Positions 1 to 5,495 of a stretch of 5,667 nucleotides of DNA are shown one piece after another. The notes under the pieces were generated by a model, which searched no databases, was not told the origin of the DNA, and saw only the letters and a list, made by a program, of their open reading frames with translations. The first letter of the stretch is position 1. Each line of letters starts with the position of its first letter. The translations under genes were made by a program, and so were the position numbers. This DNA comes from Sedimentisphaerales bacterium (GTDB taxonomy: Bacteria > Planctomycetota > Phycisphaerae > Sedimentisphaerales > SG8-4), in contig JAFGJR010000065.1 in NCBI GenBank assembly GCA_016928975.1, forward strand, positions 1-5,667, read 5' to 3'.

Positions 1-123
1 AACATCTTGATACGCAGTATGTTATGAGGGCTTTCTCGTTCGACGGACTTTTTGGTTGCGGCCGAGCGCAGCGAGGCCGCGACGGGACCTCTGTGACCTC
101 TGTGGCAAAAGAATTCATGACGG
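1..123. repeat. Non-coding left edge with a GC-rich hairpin and a 9-bp direct repeat
   Basis: No convincing gene is seen here; the anti-sigma factor gene stops at 124. Positions 58-63 (GCGGCC) and 75-80 (GGCCGC) form a 6-bp stem around an 11-nt loop. Just beyond, ACCTCTGTG occurs twice in direct tandem (87-95 and 96-104). The hairpin is not followed by a T-run on either strand, so it is not a classical intrinsic terminator. It looks like dispersed-repeat debris, although a role in 3'-end processing of the sigma/anti-sigma mRNA is possible. Confidence 0.45.
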
Positions 124-2076
124 TCAGTCCTTCTTATTCGATTCCTCGTTCGCCAGAGATTGCTCACGAACGCCGTGATAAGTCGTCACCGTATACTCGA
201 ACGCTCGCTTGCTTCGCGGCTCGACAGTCAGCCGAAAGCGAGCGTGGCTCATATCGTGCTTTTCGTAGGATACTCCTTCGCCATCAAGCTTCAACGTCCA
301 GTACGCTGTCTCGAAGCCGCGAGTGATTTCGATATCCACCGGCAGCGTACGTGCATTGGTGAGCTCGATCTTCCACGTCCGCACCTCGTCCCGGCCACTA
401 ACGTTGCCGTTGTGATCGAAGACATGGTTCTCCGTCCGCTCCTCCATGAGGACCGGCTTCACCTCGACCAGCCGGGCGGGACCAAGGTTCAACTCGACCT
501 CCTCGCCGACCGGGATGTACTTCACCTCCGTGCCACCGACGTAGGACAGATGTCCCTGCTCATCCGCCCTGCCGTAGATGCGAACCATTCCATCCGGCAA
601 CGGCGTCCCGCCAAGCTTGTGCTCCTCATCATTGGCAAAGGATACGTATTGAATCGTCTGGGTCCCCCACCGCTGCTCGTCATACTTGTACAACGCCTTG
701 ACCGGAATCCCATCCGCCTCGAACGACAGGAGTCTCTTACCCCACTTGTCCAGAATCGTCTCGGTCCCTTCAATCGTGTAAAGGAAGTACTCGCTGAGCC
801 CCTCCTTGACGACGTCCTTACGCTGAGGGAGTTTCTTCAGCGTCGGTTGGATTTCGGCTGTGATCATCTCTCGTTCTTCGTCGGAAAATGATCGGACACC
901 ATCTATCGTCACCTTCGCAGCCGGCTCACTGGGGCATCCGTAAGGATATCTACGACGTGCCAGGCTGTTGACTTGGTCGAGCACATGGACGCGACCGACG
1001 AGGAGACGGGTTTGAGCGTCTTCGTAGTCCTCGCCGCTGCTGTTGTTGACACGGACGTATGCCTCCAGGTGCATCGTCGTTTCATCTTGCGACAGCGTGC
1101 CCATGTAGAAGGCCCGCCAGGACAGGCCGCTGGTGAAGTACGTCAGCTCGAACGGCACCTGGCCGCTCACCTCGGAATGGATCAACCAGCGACCGAGCTC
1201 CCGCAGCCTCGGCGGGAAGACCAATTGCTGGACCTGTACTCGGCCCTTGTGCTCCAGAGGCTCCAGGGTCAGCGAGGTCGGGTCGATCAGTGTGTTGGCC
1301 CACATGAATTGCAGCCAATTCCAGCCCTGTTTCAAGGTCAAGTTACGGCGTTCCCGCACTAACGTCAGGTCGGCCCCGTTGTAGATCGTCAGTTGCACGT
1401 TCTCGCGTCGAGGCAGGACGACCAGCTCGATGGCACTGGCCGGCGCGAACGGCGGCGGCTCCTGTGCCGTGTCCAGCGCGCTTGTAGCGGCGTTTGGTGG
1501 AGACGCAAGATATTGCGTCTCTACAGGTGCCCTTGCGGGCACGCTATGAACAGGGCCTTTGGCCTTGGCGCCGCGACCCGCCGCGGCAAGTGCATCGGTA
1601 GGGGCGGGTTCCAAACCCGCCCTTTCGGGCTCCAGCGGGACGAGCCCCACCCTACGGGCGTCGGACGTGACGCTTCGCTCTGCCGTCTGTGCCGGGGCTT
1701 CCTCCAACTTCGATGTTATCGCGGTCAGGATTCCCTTCGGTTCTCCTTGCGGGCCAAGGTTCGACACCATGAACAAAGCGACACCGACGACAATTGCCGC
1801 CGCGGCCGCACCCAGCCAGGGCATCCGCAGCAGGAATATCGCCTTCGCCCGTCGGGGCTTCGCGGCGTTCTCCACGGTCCGGGCAATCAGCGCATCAGAC
1901 GACTTCATTTCCCCTCGCAGCAGGTCCAGGGCATCAAATGTGCGGTTCAGTTCCGCCAGCCGCCGGCGGCATGCGTCGCATTGATCGAGATGCGCGCGGG
2001 CCTCCTCCATGCCGGCGTCGGAGGCCAGCTTGAACTGGTAGTCGATCAGTTGCTGTTGGGTCAAATGATCGTTCAT
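124..2076 (-). CDS. Transmembrane anti-sigma factor: zinc-finger domain, one membrane span, DUF4139-like outer domain
   Basis: This 650-residue protein is the probable membrane-bound inhibitor of the ECF sigma factor encoded just upstream. Residues 1-70 form a zf-HC2-type anti-sigma domain with the ZAS motif Hx3Cx2C (H29, C33, C36). A hydrophobic span follows at about 86-106 (PWLGAAAAAIVVGVALF), after basic residues, which suggests the N-terminus is in the cytoplasm. Residues 107-213 are a Pro/Ala-rich linker containing two palindrome-encoded stretches (about 141-160 and 184-193). Residues 220-635 resemble DUF4139: TIYNGADLTLVRE, LIDPTSLTLEPL, FELTYFTSGLSWRAFYMG, VRVNNSSGEDYEDA and a beta-rich C-terminal part (ELTNARTLPVDIEITRGFE). 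That large domain would lie outside the membrane and may sense a signal; this is inferred. The ATG shares ATGA with the sigma factor stop and has no Shine-Dalgarno of its own, so translation is probably coupled. Anti-sigma factors are usually much shorter, so the fused outer domain is the odd part. Confidence 0.85.
   Translation of the reverse strand: MNDHLTQQQLIDYQFKLASDAGMEEARAHLDQCDACRRRLAELNRTFDALDLLRGEMKSSDALIARTVENAAKPRRAKAIFLLRMPWLGAAAAAIVVGVALFMVSNLGPQGEPKGILTAITSKLEEAPAQTAERSVTSDARRVGLVPLEPERAGLEPAPTDALAAAGRGAKAKGPVHSVPARAPVETQYLASPPNAATSALDTAQEPPPFAPASAIELVVLPRRENVQLTIYNGADLTLVRERRNLTLKQGWNWLQFMWANTLIDPTSLTLEPLEHKGRVQVQQLVFPPRLRELGRWLIHSEVSGQVPFELTYFTSGLSWRAFYMGTLSQDETTMHLEAYVRVNNSSGEDYEDAQTRLLVGRVHVLDQVNSLARRRYPYGCPSEPAAKVTIDGVRSFSDEEREMITAEIQPTLKKLPQRKDVVKEGLSEYFLYTIEGTETILDKWGKRLLSFEADGIPVKALYKYDEQRWGTQTIQYVSFANDEEHKLGGTPLPDGMVRIYGRADEQGHLSYVGGTEVKYIPVGEEVELNLGPARLVEVKPVLMEERTENHVFDHNGNVSGRDEVRTWKIELTNARTLPVDIEITRGFETAYWTLKLDGEGVSYEKHDMSHARFRLTVEPRSKRAFEYTVTTYHGVREQSLANEESNKKD
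1497..1524 (-). repeat. GTAG-headed palindrome inside the anti-sigma linker (element D)
   Basis: GAGACGCAA (1500-1508) and TTGCGTCTC (1513-1521) form a perfect 9-bp stem with a 4-nt loop. With one G-T wobble the stem extends to 12 bp and ends at GTAG on the coding strand and CCAC at the other side. The gene reads through it in frame, giving about VETQYLASPP (residues 185-194). A second small hairpin abuts it at 1527-1542 (GTGCCC/GGGCAC around a 4-nt loop) and encodes part of VPARAP. Both lie in a linker with no expected fold. Confidence 0.7.
1598..1655 (-). repeat. GTAG...CTAC double-hairpin element inside the anti-sigma linker (element C)
   Basis: On the plus strand the element starts GTAGGG (1598-1603) and ends CCCTAC (1650-1655), a 6-bp terminal inverted repeat. 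Inside are two hairpins. GGGCGGGTT (1602-1610) pairs with AACCCGCCC (1614-1622) around a 3-nt loop. GGGCTC (1627-1632) pairs with GAGCCC (1642-1647) around a 9-nt loop. The anti-sigma frame reads through the element as roughly RRVGLVPLEPERAGLEPAPT (residues 141-160). Structure and termini are as expected of a REPIN-like pair of inverted REPs. Confidence 0.7.
2073..2076 (-). promoter_or_regulatory. ATGA stop/start overlap coupling sigma and anti-sigma translation
   Basis: The anti-sigma ATG (2074-2076) and the sigma TGA (2073-2075) share bases as ATGA. The 20 bases before the ATG contain no clear Shine-Dalgarno. This arrangement usually means that the second gene is translated by terminating ribosomes that restart, which would tie inhibitor amount to sigma factor amount. 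Confidence 0.75.
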
Positions 2077-2660
2077 TTCGTCACGCCAATAGAGTCGGGC
2101 AGCGTCCGCGCCAGTGCGGCCAATGCCCGCGACATCTGCGTTTTCACCGTGCCAAGGGAGCAGCCCATCGCCTCGGCAACCTCCGAGTAGCTGAGCTGCT
2201 GATAGTAGGCAAGGACAAGCGTTGCTCGCTGTTTGACGGGAAGCGCCTCGATGGCCCGGCGCACCTGCTGTCTCTGTTCTTCCTTGACCAGCTCGTCCGC
2301 CGGGTCTATCGCGTTCCGGCCCGCTAACGTGCCTGCTTGCGAAGGATTCTCTCCATCGCAGTCATCGTTTTGATCCAATGAGATCACGCTCATGCGTCTG
2401 CGCCGCCGGCCGCTGTCGATGGCGGCGCGGGTGGCGATGGTGAAGAGCCAGCTCTTGAAGCGCCCACCGCGAAAGGTATGGGCCTTTTCGTGGACCCGCT
2501 TGAAGGTCTCCTGGAAGAGGTCTTCGGCCTGGCTTCGATTGCCGGTCATATGATACAAATACCCCAGCACGCCGTCCCCATACCGTCGGACAAGCTCACA
2601 GAACGCCGCCGGATCCCCCTGAACGTGGGCGGCCATCAGGTTCTCGTCGCTACTTCCCAT
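2073..2660 (-). CDS. ECF-type RNA polymerase sigma factor
   Basis: A 195-residue group IV sigma factor that would direct RNA polymerase to its own set of promoters when released by its anti-sigma partner. Sigma region 2 spans about residues 18-89 and includes the -10-recognition stretch AEDLFQETF (45-53) and FKSWLFTIATRAAID (68-82). A basic run RRRRR (85-89) leads into a linker of about 40 residues. Region 4 spans about 131-187, with a helix-turn-helix in LSYSEVAEAMGCSLGTVKTQ (156-175). The length is normal for the family. The start is either ATG at 2658-2660 or the adjacent TTG at 2661-2663. A GGAG (2672-2675) lies 11 nt from the ATG and 8 nt from the TTG, so the choice changes only one residue. 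Its stop overlaps the anti-sigma ATG as ATGA. No recognisable extra C-terminal domain is present, and the ECF subgroup cannot be assigned by eye. Confidence 0.93.
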   Translation of the reverse strand: MGSSDENLMAAHVQGDPAAFCELVRRYGDGVLGYLYHMTGNRSQAEDLFQETFKRVHEKAHTFRGGRFKSWLFTIATRAAIDSGRRRRRMSVISLDQNDDCDGENPSQAGTLAGRNAIDPADELVKEEQRQQVRRAIEALPVKQRATLVLAYYQQLSYSEVAEAMGCSLGTVKTQMSRALAALARTLPDSIGVTK

Positions 2661-2745
2661 CAAGGCTACGGCTCCAACTACCTCCTCAGACGAGCATCAT
2701 AGCCGCGCGGTTGACAAGGCTCGAAGCAAATTCCTCTAAAACGGC

Positions 2746-2833
2746 GGACATTGGACCAATAGGACACATCGGACGAATAGGACCTCCGCCCCACCTCGTC
2801 AACATAGGTCCTATGAGTCCTACAGGTCCTATT
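2746..2833. repeat. Intergenic inverted array of 9-nt GGAC/GTCC units
   Basis: On the plus strand GGAC begins at 2746, 2753, 2762, 2771 and 2780, a 9-nt period after the first step. After an 18-nt spacer, GTCC begins at 2808, 2817 and 2826, also every 9 nt. The second arm is the reverse complement of the first: about 22 of 28 positions match between the last three units of arm one and arm two. The unit is close to AATAGGACC. The array lies 10 nt past the stop of the isochorismatase/ThuA gene and about 85 nt before the sigma factor start. Its RNA could fold into a long, bulged hairpin that ends or stabilises the upstream mRNA. No T-run follows it, so intrinsic termination is not clear. Confidence 0.75.
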
Positions 2834-2842
2834 GCTCCCGTC

Positions 2843-4528
2843 TCAGTTCTCGCCCATCGCCCAGAAGATGGCGTTGGTCAGGAGCTTGCGGAATTCGGGG
2901 TTTGCGAAGTCGTCGGGGTGGCCGAGCGAGGTGTAGAAGACGCGGGAGTTCTTGTATTGGTGCGTCCAGGCGACCGGCTCGGGCTTCTCGTCGGGGATCG
3001 TGCCCACAAGCAATAGCGTCGTGCCGGAGGCGAGCGGGCTGGCCTTGTAGAGCGAGCCGTTGCTGTGCAGCGGCAATTCAATGCCCTTGAGGATTGGATG
3101 GCTTGTGGCCCAGCCGCCCTCGGCTGGGGTCACCCCCGAGGGCGGGGGTGCTACATCGGCAGCCGTAATCGTTGCCACGGGGCCGGCGTCATAGTGGCCG
3201 TGATAGTTGCCGCCGAGGACATCGGGATCGAACTTCAGCCATTCGTCGTGTCCCTCCTTCGGGGCGCTGCCGCGTGAGTCGAACGCGTGACTGGCGGTGC
3301 GAAGACCGATCAGGGGCTTGCCTCTATCCAGAAAGTCTCGCAGGTATTTCATCTGGTCGGACTGGAAGCCCCTCCGTCGCGCATAGACCACTACGAGATC
3401 GGCGTCGGCCAGGGTCTCCATGCCGCTGATGAAGTGGATCTGGGCGCCTTGCTTGGCGGTGCTGCCCTGGAGGATGTCGCAACGCAGGCCCTGATGGAGC
3501 TCAAGATCGCGCGCGAACGCAGGGAGCGTCTCGGCGGCGCTGTACTCGCTCTCGGCGGAGAGGAATACAACAAACGGCCGCTTGTCCTCTTTGAATCGAA
3601 GCGGCGGCCGGCCGGTGAAGGCGGTCGACACGATCGTCGGACAGAGGTGCCGCTCGATGTGCTCGACGATCAGGTCGGTGCCGGTGAAGTGATTGACCTG
3701 CGGCGGCCGGCGGGAATTGTACATCGTGTCGGTCAGATCGCGCATGAGCACGACGTTCTTGCCGGCCCTGGCCAGATTGCGAAGTCCGAAGGGCCGGCCG
3801 AGCACGCACATGTTCACGTGCACGCCCATCAGGATCACGTTCTGGATGCCCCGCTGCTCCAGCAGGTTCCAGACCTCTACGCCGGAATCGCTGATCGCGT
3901 CGGCGTCCTTGATCTCGATGGTGTCGATCTGCCCGGTCCAGGGGGAGCCCTCTTTGCATCGCGGCTGGCAATCACAGCCGCCATCGGACTGGTCGATGGG
4001 ATAGACCTTCTTCTCCTCCTCGTCCTTCCATGAGCACCATGACTCGATCCCCGCCGGGAGATTCGTCGCTCTGGGCGCCGCTTTGGCACGCCGGCGAGCC
4101 GGGTGGTCCTTGTAGTGGTCCACCGTCCCGCTGGGAGCATGAATGATGAACACGCCTTTGTCCCGCGCAATAGAGACGACGCGATTCATCACCGGCGCCA
4201 GCTCCGCCACGCGCTCGCTGGCCCCCTTGCACCAGTGATGGTCCCACATGTCACAGATGATGACGGTGGTCTTGGACGGGTTCCACTGCTGCGTCTCGCA
4301 GATGATATGAGACCGGTCCGGAGTCTCAGCGGCCGCGACCCGTCTGCGAACATCCACCTTCAGTGCATCTGCTGCCCCGGTGCCAGCCGCCATCTGCATC
4401 CAAAGGACAAACGCCACGATAGCAGGCCGTAGCCGTAGGGTGTGCCGTGCACACCATTTGCCCCGGATCGATCCGAATGAGTGGCGTGCGTGGCACACCC
4501 TACGATTTGCGATGGTCTCTGATGCCAT
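2843..4528 (-). CDS. Exported isochorismatase-family cysteine hydrolase fused to a ThuA domain
   Basis: A 561-residue two-domain protein. The N-terminus has a Sec-like signal: basic residues up to R34, hydrophobic AIVAFVLWMQMAAG (36-49), then a likely cleavage site near GAADA (51-55). Residues 86-300 match the isochorismatase-like hydrolase fold: strand VIICDMWD with probable catalytic D93, a candidate Lys at K207 (IEIKDAD), and nucleophile C241 in GVHVNMCVLG. A Cys cluster (C185, C187, C191) may bind metal. Residues 318-558 match ThuA (glutamine-amidotransferase-like fold): GLRTASHAF (408-416), LGGNYHGHY (438-446), HPILKGIE (477-484), and PVAWTHQYKNSRVFYTSLGH (518-537). Substrate is unknown. 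The ATG at 4526-4528 is chosen because AGGAGG lies 10 nt upstream; the frame is open further upstream but that stretch overlaps the SDR gene. Palindromes are read through at residues 9-32 and 459-475. It follows the SDR gene by 14 nt, so the two are probably co-transcribed. Confidence 0.88.
   Translation of the reverse strand: MASETIANRRVCHARHSFGSIRGKWCARHTLRLRPAIVAFVLWMQMAAGTGAADALKVDVRRRVAAAETPDRSHIICETQQWNPSKTTVIICDMWDHHWCKGASERVAELAPVMNRVVSIARDKGVFIIHAPSGTVDHYKDHPARRRAKAAPRATNLPAGIESWCSWKDEEEKKVYPIDQSDGGCDCQPRCKEGSPWTGQIDTIEIKDADAISDSGVEVWNLLEQRGIQNVILMGVHVNMCVLGRPFGLRNLARAGKNVVLMRDLTDTMYNSRRPPQVNHFTGTDLIVEHIERHLCPTIVSTAFTGRPPLRFKEDKRPFVVFLSAESEYSAAETLPAFARDLELHQGLRCDILQGSTAKQGAQIHFISGMETLADADLVVVYARRRGFQSDQMKYLRDFLDRGKPLIGLRTASHAFDSRGSAPKEGHDEWLKFDPDVLGGNYHGHYDAGPVATITAADVAPPPSGVTPAEGGWATSHPILKGIELPLHSNGSLYKASPLASGTTLLLVGTIPDEKPEPVAWTHQYKNSRVFYTSLGHPDDFANPEFRKLLTNAIFWAMGEN
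3105..3154 (-). repeat. GTAG-headed twin-hairpin element inside the ThuA domain (element B)
   Basis: Two perfect 8-bp stems with 4-nt loops sit side by side: CCCAGCCG (3109-3116) with CGGCTGGG (3121-3128), and CACCCCCG (3131-3138) with CGGGGGTG (3143-3150). The loops are CCCT and AGGG, reverse complements of each other, so the two hairpins are inverted copies in part and could also pair with one another. Read in the gene direction the element begins GTAG and ends near GGCCAC. It encodes about VAPPPSGVTPAEGGWAT (residues 459-475), between the ThuA strand VATITAAD and the conserved HPILKGI. Confidence 0.75.
4435..4503 (-). repeat. 69-bp GTAG...CTAC palindrome inside the signal-peptide region (element A)
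   Basis: The left arm starts GTAGGGTGTGCC (4435-4446) and the right arm ends with its exact complement GGCACACCCTAC (4492-4503). Over 23 bases the arms match at 19. The centre holds a perfect 12-bp palindrome, CGGATCGATCCG (4464-4475). The element is 69 bp, exactly 23 codons, and the hydrolase gene reads through it as RRVCHARHSFGSIRGKWCAR and HTLR (residues 9-32). This Cys/His/Arg-rich stretch is unlike a normal signal peptide n-region. Confidence 0.8.
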
Positions 4529-4538
4529 CTGGAGATGT

Positions 4539-4544
4539 CCTCCT
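4539..4544 (-). promoter_or_regulatory. Strong Shine-Dalgarno (AGGAGG) for the isochorismatase/ThuA gene
   Basis: AGGAGG lies 10 nt before the ATG at 4526-4528 and overlaps the TAG stop of the SDR gene (4543-4545). It fixes the start of the hydrolase gene and supports co-translation of the two genes from one mRNA. Confidence 0.75.
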
Positions 4545-5316
4545 AAACAAGAGCGGTCCAGCCACCATCGACGTAGAAGATTTGCCCCGTGATGAAGTCG
4601 CCGGCTTCGGACGCCAGCAGGACCGCGGTGCCGACGAGGTCTTCGGGCCGGCCCCACCTACCCAAGGGTGTCTTGGACAGGACCCACTGGCTGAACTCGG
4701 CGTCCGCCTGCAACGGCGCAGTCAGGTCGGTCGCGATGTAGCCCGGCCCGATGGCGTTGACGTTGATGCCGTATCTGGCCCACTCGACTGCCAGCGTCCT
4801 GGTCAATCCCAGCACTCCCATCTTGCTACAGGCATATGCGGCGATGGTCGGCCGGGCGGCGTGACAGGCGAGAGAGCCGATATTGATGATCCGGCCGCCT
4901 TTGCCCACCTGCTTGCGGTGGTTGCAGAAGGCCTGAGACAGCAGCAGAACGGACGTGAGGTTCACCTCCATCACCTGATTGAAGCTCTCCAACGAAGCAT
5001 CCTCCGTCGGCTCGCGAATGGTCGTCCCGGCACAATTCACCAAGATGTCAAACCCGCCGGTGGCACGAACGACCTCTTTGAAAAGCCCGTCAATCCCCTG
5101 GAGATTCGCAAGATCGCAGGGGAAGACCCACGCCTTGCGGCCCATCTCGGCCTCAATCTGCGCCTTGGCCGCTTCAAGCTGGCCTTCAGTCCGCGCGATC
5201 AAGGCCAAGTCTGCACCCTGCCGCGCCAAGCCTCTGGCGATGGCGAATCCAATCCCTCGCCCTGCCCCCGTCACCAGTGCCGTGATACCCGTCAAATCAA
5301 AAAGCCGGCTCTCCAT
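4543..5316 (-). CDS. SDR-family NAD(P)-dependent oxidoreductase, gluconate/deoxygluconate dehydrogenase-like
   Basis: A 257-residue classical short-chain dehydrogenase, normal length for the family, acting in the cytoplasm. The Rossmann cofactor motif is TGAGRGIG (16-23). R42 after the second strand (LIART) may favour NADP(H), and D68 sits in the usual CDL position. The NAG motif appears as NCAG (94-97). The catalytic tetrad is complete: N119, S148, Y161 and K165 (YACSK). The C-terminal part has PGYIATDLT (191-199), PLGRWGRPEDL and the terminal DGGW. NCAGTTIREP and PGYIATDLT with the RWG motif recall gluconate 5-dehydrogenase (IdnO) and 2-deoxy-D-gluconate 3-dehydrogenase (KduD), so a sugar-acid substrate is likely but not proven. 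The ATG at 5314-5316 is chosen because family members start a few residues before FDLTG; the longer open frame upstream reads into the insertion-sequence end. It is the first gene of a two-gene unit with the isochorismatase/ThuA gene. Confidence 0.92.
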   Translation of the reverse strand: MESRLFDLTGITALVTGAGRGIGFAIARGLARQGADLALIARTEGQLEAAKAQIEAEMGRKAWVFPCDLANLQGIDGLFKEVVRATGGFDILVNCAGTTIREPTEDASLESFNQVMEVNLTSVLLLSQAFCNHRKQVGKGGRIINIGSLACHAARPTIAAYACSKMGVLGLTRTLAVEWARYGINVNAIGPGYIATDLTAPLQADAEFSQWVLSKTPLGRWGRPEDLVGTAVLLASEAGDFITGQIFYVDGGWTALV

Positions 5317-5323
5317 GCGCCCC

Positions 5324-5352
5324 AATAGACCACAAACGCTCGCGCGTGACAA
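5324..5352 (-). promoter_or_regulatory. Candidate sigma70-type promoter for the SDR gene, possibly leaderless
   Basis: On the minus strand TTGTCA (5347-5352, 5 of 6 to consensus) is separated by exactly 17 nt from TCTATT (5324-5329, 4 of 6). The -10 box ends only 7 nt before the SDR ATG, so transcription would start at or beside the ATG and leave no leader. Only a weak GGGG precedes the ATG. The match could be chance. Confidence 0.3.
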
Positions 5353-5484
5353 GTCCGAGATTGTTCTGAATGATTGTACGAAAGCGTGGCTCCGGCGGGG
5401 GTGAGATACCGCTGGACCCAAGAAGCGGCCGACCGCCGCAAGGAAGCACGTTATGGAGATGATAGCCTTGGATTGCCACAGCCC

Positions 5485-5495
5485 GGCCTTCGGCC
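5485..5495. repeat. Small hairpin abutting the insertion-sequence tip
   Basis: GGCC (5485-5488) and GGCC (5492-5495) pair around a 3-nt TTC loop, immediately next to the putative IS end at 5496. It may be a host palindrome used as an insertion target; the element itself is too short to classify. Confidence 0.35.

Noticed and set aside
58..80. Intrinsic terminator after the anti-sigma gene
   Set aside because: The stem is GC-rich, but on the transcribed strand it is followed by AACCAAAAAG, not a T-run.
160..891. 243-codon open frame on the plus strand
   Set aside because: It lies wholly antisense to the DUF4139-like part of the anti-sigma gene, shows no family motifs, and is a by-product of GC-rich codon use.
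1497..1655. CRISPR-like array in the anti-sigma gene
   Set aside because: The palindromes differ in sequence and spacing, and there are no equal-length spacers or repeated units.
2696..2701. TATGAT as a -10 box for the sigma factor gene
   Set aside because: A good -10 match about 35 nt before the start, but no acceptable -35 at 16-18 nt, so a promoter is not claimed.
2711..2740. Plus-strand promoter: TTGACA (2711-2716), 18-nt gap, TCTAAA
   Set aside because: The -35 is perfect but the -10 is weak, and it would drive only antisense RNA through the repeat array into the hydrolase gene. It may be chance.
3287..4033. 248-codon open frame on the plus strand
   Set aside because: Antisense to the well-supported isochorismatase/ThuA gene; its translation shows no recognisable domain and no Shine-Dalgarno was seen.
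4529..4657. Longer N-terminus for the isochorismatase/ThuA gene (43 more residues)
   Set aside because: It would overlap the SDR gene and adds an Arg-rich non-family sequence, whereas AGGAGG sits 10 nt before the ATG at 4528.
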